Shown piece after piece: positions 38,680 through 46,385 of a stretch of DNA of 64,000 bases; the stretch's first letter is position 1, and each line of letters starts with the position of its first letter. The DNA lies in the NCBI GenBank assembly GCA_964360605.1, contig CAYHXN010000002.1, positions 1-64,000 of the forward strand. Direction: 5' to 3'. This DNA comes from CAYHXN01 sp964360605 (lineage in GTDB: Bacteria; Patescibacteriota; Minisyncoccia; UBA6257; WO2-44-18). A program made the translations under genes and the position numbers. The notes beneath the pieces are model-generated. The model did not search any database and was not told the origin of the DNA. It saw nothing but the letters and a program-made list of their open reading frames with translations.

Positions 38680-39180
38680 ATGAAAGCCGCGGTAATCGGA
38701 GCTTTTGATCCGTTCACTAGGGGACACGCTTGGTTGATTGAGCAGGGCCGGAGGATCTTTGAAGAAATTCATGTGATCGTTGTAGACGATCCAGTGAAAA
38801 AGACTCTGTTTTCAATGGACGAACGCTCCGTCATGACCCACGACTGGGTTTTAAAATCCGGTTTAATGGGCGTTTACACGGTTCAACGAGAAGTTCAATC
38901 AGTATCCAAGTATCTCGGCGAACAAAAAATTATGGTGGTTCTACGAACTTTGAAAAATTCCGCCGAATACGCAAACGCTCGGAGGAAAATCAACGACAAA
39001 CCGATTGCCGAACAAACACTTTACTTCATTGCTCCTCAAGAATTTGAATCGTGTGTTTCAGCTTCGGTGCGCGGCATGCTTGGGAATAGCGGCTGGGAAA
39101 AACTTGTTCGCCGCTATGTGCCGGAAATCATTTGCGATGGTCCGTACTTTGACAGGTTTCAAAAGAAACTCTTAACATAA
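38680..39180 (+). CDS. CoaD-like nucleotidyltransferase
   Basis: This 166-residue protein has the nucleotidyltransferase motif GAFDPFTRGHAWLI (TxGH form RGH), VVDDPVKKTLFSMDER, VVLRTLKNSAEYANARRKIN and the C-terminal SASVRGM in place of SSSxVR. The plan matches phosphopantetheine adenylyltransferase (CoaA pathway step 4), which makes dephospho-CoA. Divergence in the usual LRxxxDFExE segment leaves a related cytidylyl- or adenylyltransferase possible. A strong GGGGAGG site precedes it. Confidence 0.82.
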   Translation: MKAAVIGAFDPFTRGHAWLIEQGRRIFEEIHVIVVDDPVKKTLFSMDERSVMTHDWVLKSGLMGVYTVQREVQSVSKYLGEQKIMVVLRTLKNSAEYANARRKINDKPIAEQTLYFIAPQEFESCVSASVRGMLGNSGWEKLVRRYVPEIICDGPYFDRFQKKLLT

Positions 39181-39188
39181 AAACAACA

Positions 39189-39210
39189 AACCCCGCCTTG
39201 GCGGGGTTAA
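39189..39210 (+). terminator. Bidirectional terminator between convergent genes
   Basis: The stem aaccccgcc/ggcggggtt with a TT loop is flanked by A and T tracts and lies between the two stop codons. Confidence 0.82.
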
Positions 39211-39924
39211 TTATTTAGAAAACGGCCGGTCAAAGAAAATCGCCCAAAAAAAGTTTATAAAGTATTTAAGAGTAGTTTTTAAAAACCCTTTTTGACGAAA
39301 GCGACGCGAGGAGCTAATGACCCGAAGCGACGGGTCAAAAATCATTAAACCGCTTTTGCGCAGTCTCTTGCCAGTACTCGCATCATCTCCAAAAAAGTGA
39401 AAATTCGCGTTTAAACCGCCGACTGCTAAAAGATTTTTCCTTCTAGCGGCTACATTGCCTCCTAATACAACGCTACCAATACCCAAAATATAGTTAAAGA
39501 TAAAAGCGATGGGTATAGCTATGATTAAGAAAACATGCAGCGTTAGAATATATCCCACCCAACTCTGGTCAGTATAAATGTAGGGGCCGCTAACGCCCGC
39601 CACTTTTGGATTAGCCAATCTTTTTACAACCCTTTCACTCCAGCCGGGCATTACCTGGGTATCAGCGTCGATAAAAGCAACGATATCTCCAACGGCTACG
39701 TCCGAGCCGGCCTGTCGTGTCCCATTCGTTCCTTTAACGGTAGAACGCACCACTTTGACTTTTGGATACTGTCCAGCTACTTCCGCTGTTCTATCCGCCG
39801 TTTCTGGGCTTAAACTGACAATAATCTCTTTAACTAAATCCTCCGGCTGTTTTAAAATAGCCTCAATTGTTTTAGCGACATGGTTCTCCTCGTTGTGAGC
39901 GGGTATTACGAATGAAATAGTCAT
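39211..39924 (-). CDS. Family 2 glycosyltransferase
   Basis: This 237-residue GT-A protein has the start ISFVIPAHNEENHVAKTI, the DxD motif in VAFIDADTQVMPGW, and GGNVAARRKNLLAVGGLN with the later acceptor region FFGDDASTGKRLRK. One or two hydrophobic helices (about 125-150) and a C-terminal hydrophobic segment suggest membrane association. It transfers a sugar from a nucleotide donor; acceptor unknown. Confidence 0.9.
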   Translation of the reverse strand: MTISFVIPAHNEENHVAKTIEAILKQPEDLVKEIIVSLSPETADRTAEVAGQYPKVKVVRSTVKGTNGTRQAGSDVAVGDIVAFIDADTQVMPGWSERVVKRLANPKVAGVSGPYIYTDQSWVGYILTLHVFLIIAIPIAFIFNYILGIGSVVLGGNVAARRKNLLAVGGLNANFHFFGDDASTGKRLRKSGLMIFDPSLRVISSSRRFRQKGFLKTTLKYFINFFWAIFFDRPFSK

Positions 39925-39964
39925 TTGCGCCAGTCAATTTTCTTTAAGGATTTTAACAGATACT

Positions 39965-39993
39965 TTGGCTTGACGAAAGTATTAAGTTATAAT
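39965..39993 (+). promoter_or_regulatory. Promoter of 70-aa gene
   Basis: TTGGCT (39965-39970), 17-nt spacer and TATAAT (39988-39993), followed by GGAGGTG before ATG 40026. Confidence 0.65.
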
Positions 39994-40025
39994 AACATAC
40001 AAACTCCCAGATTCTTGGAGGTGAA

Positions 40026-40238
40026 ATGTCCATCAGCAATGTTCTGGAAACGAAAAATGAAAGCCGAAGTTATCTGCAAAGAGTAAGGAGCGTGGAAGTA
40101 AAGGGTTCTATCTTAATTGTAGAATTTTTAAACGGGGACAAGTTGGAGCTAGCGGTTACGGCCGCGAAAATAAACGGGAAGAAGACTGATTTTCCTGGCG
40201 GTCTTAATACCGAAGACAGTCTAGACCTAGACGGTTAA
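40026..40238 (+). CDS. Hypothetical 70-aa protein
   Basis: A perfect GGAGGTG site and a promoter precede ATG 40026. The protein is soluble, with two strands (SVEVKGSILIVEFLNGDKLELAV) and an acidic end (LNTEDSLDLDG). The hairpin aaccccaa/ttggggtt with a T-tract (40236-40263) follows. No family recognised. Confidence 0.65.
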   Translation: MSISNVLETKNESRSYLQRVRSVEVKGSILIVEFLNGDKLELAVTAAKINGKKTDFPGGLNTEDSLDLDG

Positions 40239-40263
40239 CCCCAATAATTGGGGTTTATTTTTT
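40236..40263 (+). terminator. Rho-independent terminator
   Basis: The stem aaccccaa/ttggggtt with a TAA loop is followed by a T-rich tract and overlaps the stop codon of the 70-aa gene. Confidence 0.82.
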
Positions 40264-40289
40264 ACCCCAATTCAGATAAATTAATAGTT

Positions 40290-40613
40290 ATGAACCGTAC
40301 TATTTTACTACCGTTATCTTTAGTTATTTTACTGGGCGCGGTTGCCGTGATTATCGCTTATTTAAACCTGGGGTCGATTAATCACCCAATTATTTTCCAC
40401 TTTGACAGCTTTCGGGGAATAGACTTTTCCGGCAATCAAGGCGACACTTTTGGGATTTTTTTAGTAGCGGTATCTCTCACTTTGTTGAATAGCGGACTCG
40501 CGGCTAGTTTTTGGAAAAGAGTCAGGGTGTTTAGTTATGCCTTGCTTTACTTCAATGTTTTTATCTGGCTGTTGATTTTAATTATTATAGGTGTTATTAT
40601 TTCCGTAAATTAA
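40290..40613 (+). CDS. Three-helix membrane protein of unknown function
   Basis: ATG 40290 starts the first helix (MNRTILLPLSLVILLGAVAVI); an in-frame start at 40248 lies in the preceding terminator. The 107-residue protein has helices near 5-25, 55-72 and 80-104 and a polar loop (HPIIFHFDSFRGIDFSG) resembling DUF1648-like membrane proteins. Function unknown. Confidence 0.65.
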   Translation: MNRTILLPLSLVILLGAVAVIIAYLNLGSINHPIIFHFDSFRGIDFSGNQGDTFGIFLVAVSLTLLNSGLAASFWKRVRVFSYALLYFNVFIWLLILIIIGVIISVN

Positions 40614-40659
40614 AAGTGATAATATATCGTAACGCGAACACGGTGTCGCTACTAAAATT

Positions 40660-40925
40660 ATGAACTTCGCAGTCATAGAAGCCGGTGGAAAACAGTATAG
40701 GGTGTCCGCTGGCGAAAAATTAAAAATTGAGAAGCTGGAAGCCAAAGAAGGCGACGCCTTAGTTTTTGACAAAGTTTTGTTAACCGCTGACGGCGAGAGT
40801 GTTAAAGTTGGAGCCCCCCACGTAAGCGGAGCAAAAGTGGAGGCAAAGATTTTAAAACAGGGGAGAGCAAAGAAAGTAATTGTTTTCCGATATCACTCTA
40901 AAACCCGCTATCGTAAAAAGAAAGG
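40660..40925 (+). CDS. rplU: 50S ribosomal protein L21, cut by gap
   Basis: The sequence starts MNFAVIEAGGKQYRVSAGEKLKIE, the L21 signature, and reaches FRYHSKTRYRKKKG before a 100-N gap. About 89 of the usual 100-105 residues are visible; only the C-terminal end is missing. L21 binds 23S rRNA in the large subunit. rpmA usually follows and may lie beyond or within the gap. Confidence 0.95.
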
Positions 40926-41025
40926 NNNNNNNNNNNNNNNNNNNNNNNNNNNNNNNNNNNNNNNNNNNNNNNNNNNNNNNNNNNNNNNNNNNNNNNNNNN
41001 NNNNNNNNNNNNNNNNNNNNNNNNN
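40926..41025. other. Assembly gap (100 N)
   Basis: Exactly 100 unknown bases mark a scaffold join of unknown true length. The gap removes the ends of rplU and recR. Confidence 1.
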
Positions 41026-41585
41026 TCCAGCGCGCCGCCTAAAGTGTCTTCATCGGCGAACTCAATTTCGCCTCCAGTGGGTATGCCGCGGCCGAGGCGA
41101 GTAATTTTTGGAGCCACACCCTTAAGTTCTTGAGCAATCATCTCCGCAGTGATGTCTCCATACGTTGTTGGGTTAATCGCTAAAATTATTTCAGAGGCGT
41201 TTTTAAGGGTTTTTAGCTTTAATTTCTGCGCGCTGTCTAAGGCGCCGGCTTTTTTTAGTTCACCGAGAACTAGATAACGGCCGCCGAACTTTTTGGTTTT
41301 TTCCAGAGAAATTAAGTCAGTTTCTTTTTCCACGATGGCAATAACGCCAATGTCTCTTTTTGAATCAGAGCAAATATAACAGGTTAAGGAACTGCCGGTA
41401 TGAGTAAAAAAACACTGCGGGCATGTTTTAACATCATTTAAACCGTAAACAGTTTTAGCAAGTTCGCCGACCGCGGCTTGCCCCAAAGTTTTAATATGAA
41501 AAGCCAGCCGAGTCGCTTGGCGAGGGCCGATGCCGGGAAGACCAGCGAACATCTCCACGAATTTTTTTATAGGATCGGGCAACAT
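41026..41585 (-). CDS. recR: Recombination protein RecR, C-terminus cut by gap
   Basis: The visible 186 residues contain the helix-hairpin-helix (FAGLPGIGPRQATRLAFH), the zinc finger (CPQCFFTHTGSSLTCYIC) and the Toprim domain (IGVIAIVEKETDLISLE; INPTTYGDITAEMIAQEL; RGIPTGGEIEFADEDTL). RecR works with RecO (and RecF) to load RecA at gaps. Only about 12-15 residues are missing. Confidence 0.95.
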
Positions 41586-41606
41586 AAATTAAAAACTAAA
41601 TTTGAA

Positions 41607-42959
41607 TTAGTTATCCAAGTGCCTAGTATCCAATGACCTAAAACTAACTTTATCTTGGTCAAATTTTAGTTTAATGGTGCCGAGCGGACCGTTGCGGTGT
41701 TTTGCGACAATAATTTCCGCGAGATTTTCTTCTTCCGAAGTAGGATGAAGCTTATCGCGGTCTTTGCGATACAAGAAGATTACTACGTCACTATCTTGCT
41801 CAATACTGCCGGAGTCTCTAAGATCGGCTAAGCGAGGAATCTTAATTTCCCTTTGTTCAACATTGCGGGAGAGCTGGGAAAGGGCGATGACTGGGATATT
41901 CAATTCGCGAGCCAATGCCTTCAAACCGCGGGAAATCTCCGTAATTTGCTGAACTACGTTGTCAGAATTAGTGCGGGGCTGGATAAGTTGGAGATAATCC
42001 ACGATCAACGCGCTTAAGCCGTGTTGGGACTGTAAACGGCGAGCGATGGAGCGAATCTGCATGATATTAGAGGTTGGCATGTCATGAATGTAAATGGGGG
42101 CGCGGGAAAGCGCGTCTAGCGCGGTTTGGATAAGAGTGAAATCAGTTTCATCGGTTATTCTGCCGGTACGCAGTCTCCAAAGCGGTACGTTAGATTCCGC
42201 CGCTATCATGCGATCCACAATTTCCTCCCGAGACATTTCCAAGGAAAAGATGCCGACCGGCTTCTCTTCTTTAGTGGCAATGTGTCGAGCGATATCTAAG
42301 GCAAAAGAAGTTTTACCCAAAGACGGCCTAGCGCCGACAACGATTAAGTTAGAGTTTTGAATTCCAGAAAGAATGCCGTCCAATTCCGGAAATCCAGTGC
42401 TTAAACCACGAATTGGTCGTTCGCCGCGCGCCAACCTCTCAATTCTTTCGTAAGCAACGTTTAATTCTTCTTTAATATGAACGAAAGTTTGGGGGATGGA
42501 CTGCTGGGAAATTGAAAAAATCTTTTGTTCTACGTCATCCAGCAAAGTTTCTAAATCGTTAGTTTCTTTAAAAGCCGTTTCACTAATTTCCGCCGAGGCA
42601 TTTATAAGATCGCGCAAAACCTTTTTTTCTTTAACAATTTTCGCGTAATGATTGATGTGCGCCGATGTTGGCACTGATTCAACCAGTTGAGTTAGATAAC
42701 TTCGCCCTCCAACGTCTTCCAATGCTTCGGCCTCTTTTAATTTGGAACTAACGCTCAAAAAATCTATCGGCTGGTGCTTTTCATAAAGAGTGAGCATTGT
42801 TTCATAAATTATCGTATGGCTTGGACTGTAAAAATCCGCCGACCTTAAAAGATCGGCGACTTGTACAACGGCGTCTTTATCCATCATCAAAGCGCCTAAC
42901 ACAGATTGTTCGGCTTCAAGATTATTAGGAGGCAGTTTTAGAGTGGATTTTTTAGGCAT
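41607..42959 (-). CDS. dnaB: Replicative DNA helicase DnaB
   Basis: This 450-residue protein has an N-terminal domain (PPNNLEAEQSVLGALMMDKDA) that contacts primase and a RecA-like motor with Walker A VGARPSLGKTSFALDIA, Walker B LIVDYLQLI, and SRNVEQREIKIPRLADLRDSGSIEQDSD with an arginine finger region. It unwinds the replication fork as a hexamer. It lies 21 nt upstream of recR in the same direction. No intein is present. Confidence 0.97.
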   Translation of the reverse strand: MPKKSTLKLPPNNLEAEQSVLGALMMDKDAVVQVADLLRSADFYSPSHTIIYETMLTLYEKHQPIDFLSVSSKLKEAEALEDVGGRSYLTQLVESVPTSAHINHYAKIVKEKKVLRDLINASAEISETAFKETNDLETLLDDVEQKIFSISQQSIPQTFVHIKEELNVAYERIERLARGERPIRGLSTGFPELDGILSGIQNSNLIVVGARPSLGKTSFALDIARHIATKEEKPVGIFSLEMSREEIVDRMIAAESNVPLWRLRTGRITDETDFTLIQTALDALSRAPIYIHDMPTSNIMQIRSIARRLQSQHGLSALIVDYLQLIQPRTNSDNVVQQITEISRGLKALARELNIPVIALSQLSRNVEQREIKIPRLADLRDSGSIEQDSDVVIFLYRKDRDKLHPTSEEENLAEIIVAKHRNGPLGTIKLKFDQDKVSFRSLDTRHLDN

Positions 42960-43072
42960 TTTGAAAATTGAAACAGCTATGCTTCAAGATTTCCCGCCAC
43001 CGATTCAATAATTTTTCAGAAGGCGGGATCCAGCCAACGGCGGGACACGCTTTACGCTTCATGGTTCACGTT

Positions 43073-44452
43073 TCAAGATTTACGAATACGCCATAGAAAT
43101 GGCCCGTTTGGTGTGTCTTCTATTGTGTATCCTAATGTTTCTATTTCTTTGCGCAAGGCATCGGATTTAGTAAATTGTTTAGAATGTCTGGATAACTCTC
43201 GCTTACGCGCTAAGAGCTTAATTTTTAGGGGAATTTTAGGAATTTGCGGGCGGCTTCCCAATAAATTGAGTTTCCTTACAATCCACTTCGCCGCGTTTTT
43301 TGCGCTCCTTTTACTTAGAGACCACATTTCTTGCTGGAGCTCGTTGATTAATCTAAAAATCGTCGCCAAAGCTTCGGGAGTGTTGAAATCGTCATCCAGC
43401 GCTTCATTAAAATTATTTTCCGATTCAGTAATTTTCTCGGTCACGTCTTTATTGCCGCCCGCTAATTTTAATTTTTCTAAAAATTGACTCAAACTTTCTA
43501 AAGCGCTGTAGGCTTGTTCCGCCGTTTTCTCCGTGTAGTCAATGGGGGAGCGGTAATGATGCTGGAGAAATATAAAGCTTAATATCTCCGGCGCCCGGGT
43601 TTTTAAAAAGTCTCCGACGGTAATAAAATTTTTCAAGCTTTTAGACATTTTTTCTCCGTTGACCATTAAAAATCCGACGTGCGTCCAAAGTTTTACAAAT
43701 GGTTTTTTACCGGATGCCGCTTCCTGCTGGGCGATTTCTGCTTCGTGATGGGGGAATTTTAAATCCATTCCGCCGCCGTGCAGGTCATATTGCGGCCCAA
43801 AATATTTTTCCGTGATGGCCGTATCTTCAATATGCCAACCTGGCCGACCCCCTCCCCATGGCGATTGCCACGACGGTTCATAAGCGTGTTTTTTGAGTTT
43901 CCATAATGCGAAATCCATCGGGTCGCGTTTTTCTGGATCAGGCTCTATTCTCCAACCAGAACGCAGTTCGTCTAAATTTTGTTTAGAAAGCTTTCCATAC
44001 TCGGAAAATTTTTTAACTTCAAAATAAACACCGGATGAAGTTTTGTAAGCGAACCCCTTTTCTTCTAAAATTTTTATCTGTTTTATGATTGCCTTAATAT
44101 GGCCGCTGGCGCGCGGATATTTATCCACGCTTTTTACTCCGAGGGATTTCATCCCTCTTAAATATTCTTTTTCGTATTTTCTGGCGATTGTTTTCCAATC
44201 GGTTTTTTCTTCCTCGGCGCGATAGATTATTTTATCATCCACGTCCGTTATGTTTTGAACGTACTTAACCTTATAACCAAGCGATTGAAGATAGCGTTTC
44301 GTAAAATCAAAAAAAATCGCCACCCGTGCGTGCCCCAGGTGAGGTTCATCGTAAACAGTCGGTCCGCAAACGAACATATTAATTTTCTTTTTGCCACCCA
44401 GTATTTTATCTAAATCTTCCTTTTTCCCGGAGAGAGTGTTATAAATCAGCAT
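43073..44452 (-). CDS. cysS: Cysteinyl-tRNA synthetase
   Basis: This 459-residue class I synthetase has the zinc-binding MFVCGPTVYDEPHLGHAR (HIGH form HLGH), GWHIEDTAITEKYFG with DLHGGGMDLKFPHHEAEIAQ, and KMSKSLKNF (KMSKS). It charges tRNA-Cys. Length is normal. The 113 bp between it and dnaB hold only short inverted words (ggcggga; cacgttt/ttcacgttt) and no gene. Confidence 0.97.
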   Translation of the reverse strand: MLIYNTLSGKKEDLDKILGGKKKINMFVCGPTVYDEPHLGHARVAIFFDFTKRYLQSLGYKVKYVQNITDVDDKIIYRAEEEKTDWKTIARKYEKEYLRGMKSLGVKSVDKYPRASGHIKAIIKQIKILEEKGFAYKTSSGVYFEVKKFSEYGKLSKQNLDELRSGWRIEPDPEKRDPMDFALWKLKKHAYEPSWQSPWGGGRPGWHIEDTAITEKYFGPQYDLHGGGMDLKFPHHEAEIAQQEAASGKKPFVKLWTHVGFLMVNGEKMSKSLKNFITVGDFLKTRAPEILSFIFLQHHYRSPIDYTEKTAEQAYSALESLSQFLEKLKLAGGNKDVTEKITESENNFNEALDDDFNTPEALATIFRLINELQQEMWSLSKRSAKNAAKWIVRKLNLLGSRPQIPKIPLKIKLLARKRELSRHSKQFTKSDALRKEIETLGYTIEDTPNGPFLWRIRKS

Positions 44453-44463
44453 AGCTTTATCTT

Positions 44464-44498
44464 ACGAAATTACGAAAACATACGAAAGTACGAAATTA
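44464..44498 (+). repeat. ACGAAA repeat (family P3), downstream side of GxxExxY gene
   Basis: The units acgaaattacgaaa and acgaaagtacgaaa lie in tandem, overlapping the stop codon of the GxxExxY gene. The inverted counterpart is at 44889-44923. Confidence 0.75.
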
Positions 44499-44906
44499 TC
44501 TAAGATTAATGATTCTTTTGAACTTAACTCCGGATTTTGTAAATCTAGCTAAAATACCCAATTTCAGATTTGCAATCTTTAAATAGTTATATAGCTGTTC
44601 TATATCCTTTTTAGAAAATCTATTACCTTGTTTAATTTCTAAAACAATATTTTCATCAATTAAAAAATCTAAATAGTTCGTAGTCGCAAACTGGCCCTTA
44701 TAAGATATTTTTATCGGCAGTTCTTTTTTGTAGCTTATTCCGGATTTTCCCAAAGCTAGTTCTATAAATTTTTGATACTGTTGTTCTCTATATCCATATC
44801 CAACTTCTGTAAAAACATCGAATAATACACCAACAATTTGGTAGCTTAATTCTGGATATAACAAGTCGGGTTTATATACCCGACTTTTTTTCGTAATTTC
44901 GTACAT
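44496..44906 (-). CDS. GxxExxY family nuclease-like protein bounded by repeats
   Basis: This 136-residue protein has the family motif EVGYGYREQQY (GxxExxY) and the PD-(D/E)xK-like core NYLDFLIDENIVLEIKQG (Asp, then ExK). The family (PDDEXK_3) is predicted to be a nuclease, with unproven function. Both its start codon (within acgaaaATGtacgaaatt on the coding strand) and its stop codon lie in ACGAAA repeats that flank the gene in opposite orientation, so gene and repeats form one unit like the GIY-YIG unit at 13916-14317. Confidence 0.85.
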   Translation of the reverse strand: MYEITKKSRVYKPDLLYPELSYQIVGVLFDVFTEVGYGYREQQYQKFIELALGKSGISYKKELPIKISYKGQFATTNYLDFLIDENIVLEIKQGNRFSKKDIEQLYNYLKIANLKLGILARFTKSGVKFKRIINLR

Positions 44907-44923
44907 TTTCGTACTTTCGTGAA
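44889..44923 (-). repeat. Inverted P3 repeat copy at start of GxxExxY gene
   Basis: The complement reads acgaaagtacgaaaatgtac then gaaattacgaaa, the same units as at 44464, and contains the gene's ATG. Confidence 0.75.
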
Positions 44924-44928
44924 GTATA

Positions 44929-45837
44929 TCATAGCCAGCCCTTTTTTCTGAATAAAAGGACTAGGGCAATTACAATTACTCCGGTCGCGCCGAAAATAAT
45001 CCAAAAACGAAGATGGCTTTCCGCCAGAAACTGGCCGATAAAATCCACAGAAGCTAAGGAAGCAAAGAGAGCCAAAGGGACAGTCAAGAAGGCTAGAATG
45101 GTGAATCTTTGCATCACCGCGTTAGTTTTAGCCCCTAAAAGCTGGCCATTCGTGGCTTCTAGCGAACCAATGACCTGATGATAATTTTCCAATAATTGGG
45201 TTACTTTATAATAATCGCCAATAAGATCATTGAGATAAATTTTCACTTCGTCGCCCCAGAATTTAGCGCCTACTTCCAAGAACGAGTTTAAAAGAATTTC
45301 TTGCGGGTGGCTAATTATACTGTAATCTAGGATATCTCTTTTGACATAAGAAATTTTTTCTAGCATTTCCGCTTCTCGGCGTTTGAAAATTTCTTGAGTG
45401 ATATGACTTATATTTTCTTCCACGTGCTTGATTTGACGCATGGAGAAATTAATAATTTCTTGAATTAAATAATAAACCGCACGGGCAGAATTTTCGCCCA
45501 ACGCGCGTTCTTTAAAATGAGTATTATTACTCAGCGATCGGTAGAAATTTTCAATCGGTTCACAATCCTCGTAGTGAATGGTAATGACTTTTTCTTTGGT
45601 AACCAAAAAATCTATTTCCATTCTTCGCGAAGTACGAAGTTTTTTATCATAAATCGGCAAGTGATAGGTTAGATACAGATAGGTTTTATAAAACTCCACG
45701 CGGGAACGTACTGATAAATGAAGAAGTTCATCCAAAATAATCGGGTGAAACCTATGCTGTTTTTTGAGAAATTCCAAATCTGCGCGAGTGGGATTTAGGA
45801 TATCAATCCAGCTTATTTTTCCCTTGACTGTTCTCAT
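44929..45837 (-). CDS. CorA-like divalent cation transporter lacking GMN
   Basis: This 302-residue protein has the CorA cytoplasmic fold (ISWIDILNPTRADLEFLKKQH start; long helices from residue 110 to 240) and two C-terminal helices ending RKKGWL, as in bacterial CorA. The selectivity motif YGMNF between the helices is replaced by ASVDF, so Gly-Met-Asn reads Ser-Val-Asp. Magnesium transport is therefore uncertain; another cation or an altered gate is possible. A TATAAT 7 nt before the ATG suggests a leaderless start. Confidence 0.87.
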   Translation of the reverse strand: MRTVKGKISWIDILNPTRADLEFLKKQHRFHPIILDELLHLSVRSRVEFYKTYLYLTYHLPIYDKKLRTSRRMEIDFLVTKEKVITIHYEDCEPIENFYRSLSNNTHFKERALGENSARAVYYLIQEIINFSMRQIKHVEENISHITQEIFKRREAEMLEKISYVKRDILDYSIISHPQEILLNSFLEVGAKFWGDEVKIYLNDLIGDYYKVTQLLENYHQVIGSLEATNGQLLGAKTNAVMQRFTILAFLTVPLALFASLASVDFIGQFLAESHLRFWIIFGATGVIVIALVLLFRKKGWL

Positions 45838-45844
45838 ACTAATT

Positions 45845-45850
45845 ATTATA
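45845..45850 (-). promoter_or_regulatory. -10 hexamer, predicted leaderless start of CorA-like gene
   Basis: On the minus strand TATAAT ends 7 nt before the ATG at 45837. Confidence 0.5.
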
Positions 45851-45932
45851 CCATTTTTCCGGATATATGTTTTTCTTCATTTTCAACCCATTTTGTTATA
45901 TAGTCAGAATTAGTTATTTCACGGATACGCAA

Positions 45933-46163
45933 ATGAAATGGCTGAGAATGACCGGCTACCTTGTCGGTTTCAGCGCGCTTCTCTTAAGGGCATTCTCTTT
46001 AATATCAGGGAATCAATTTTTGGGTTTGGTGTTACTAGGGTTATCCATCGTTCAAATATGGTCTTTGTTTCATAAGTGCGCGTCCGAATGCTGCTTGTAC
46101 TGTAAAAATTGTAAAGGATGCGATTGCGCTAATTGTAAAAAATTCCGAGAGCCGTCCTGGTGA
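45933..46163 (+). CDS. Small membrane protein with eight-cysteine tail
   Basis: ATG 45933 begins a 76-residue protein; an upstream in-frame start (45867) would add an unlikely hydrophobic leader. Two helices (about 6-24 and 28-46) are followed by KCASECCLYCKNCKGCDCAN with eight cysteines in total, likely a metal-binding or disulfide-rich module. The stop codon overlaps a terminator (46150-46172). No family recognised. Confidence 0.62.
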   Translation: MKWLRMTGYLVGFSALLLRAFSLISGNQFLGLVLLGLSIVQIWSLFHKCASECCLYCKNCKGCDCANCKKFREPSW

Positions 46164-46172
46164 CGGTTTTTT
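46150..46172 (+). terminator. Terminator overlapping stop codon
   Basis: The stem gccgtc/gacggt is followed by six T. Confidence 0.78.
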
Positions 46173-46181
46173 ATTAAAAAA

Positions 46182-46207
46182 GCCGCTTGGTTATATAACC
46201 AAGCGGC
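46182..46207 (-). repeat. Perfect 26-bp palindrome
   Basis: gccgcttggttat/ataaccaagcggc, preceded by an A-run. On the minus strand it would act as a terminator; no minus-strand gene ends here. Confidence 0.7.
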
Positions 46208-46232
46208 AATGCAAAGCTTTCCGCGAGTCCAT

Positions 46233-46293
46233 GCCTACCGGCAGGCAGGCCTAGACCCTTGCCTGTCCGCCGAAGCCTAAGCGGAGGCGGAGA
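46233..46293 (+). repeat. Dispersed GC-rich palindromic words (family P4)
   Basis: gcctaccggcaggcaggc (46233-46250) and tccgccgaagcctaagcgga plus ggcgga (46266-46291) are both self-complementary. Such words recur widely in candidate-phyla genomes (from memory). Single copy in this window. Confidence 0.6.
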
Positions 46294-46302
46294 CACTTGG
46301 TG

Positions 46303-46335
46303 CCCAGAAGTTGCTAGCAACTTCTGGGTATTTTT
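46303..46335 (+). terminator. Palindromic terminator upstream of hrcA
   Basis: The perfect palindrome cccagaagttgct/agcaacttctggg is followed by TATTTTTAT. It insulates the heat-shock operon. Confidence 0.8.
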
Positions 46336-46345
46336 ATTTCTGGAG

Positions 46346-46375
46346 TTGACTTAATTGGCACTCTCAGTGTAAGAT
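46346..46375 (+). promoter_or_regulatory. Promoter of heat-shock operon
   Basis: TTGACT (46346-46351), 18-nt spacer and TAAGAT (46370-46375). The transcript should start within a few bases of the hrcA ATG (46386). Confidence 0.7.
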
Positions 46376-46381
46376 TGCTAA
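46355..46381 (+). promoter_or_regulatory. CIRCE operator
   Basis: TTGGCACTC-N9-GATTGCTAA matches the CIRCE consensus TTAGCACTC-N9-GAGTGCTAA with one mismatch per arm. It overlaps the -10 and ends 4 nt before the hrcA start, so HrcA bound here would block transcription of the whole operon. Confidence 0.92.
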
Positions 46382-46385
46382 TATT

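Noticed and set aside
1207..39210. CCCCGCC-GTT-GGCGGGG hairpins as a mobile repeat family
   Set aside because: At 1207 and 39189 they sit directly after genes with T-runs, as ordinary terminators; only the 23421 copy is unexplained.
42960..43072. Small gene between cysS and dnaB
   Set aside because: No frame of useful length with a start and ribosome site; only short inverted words.
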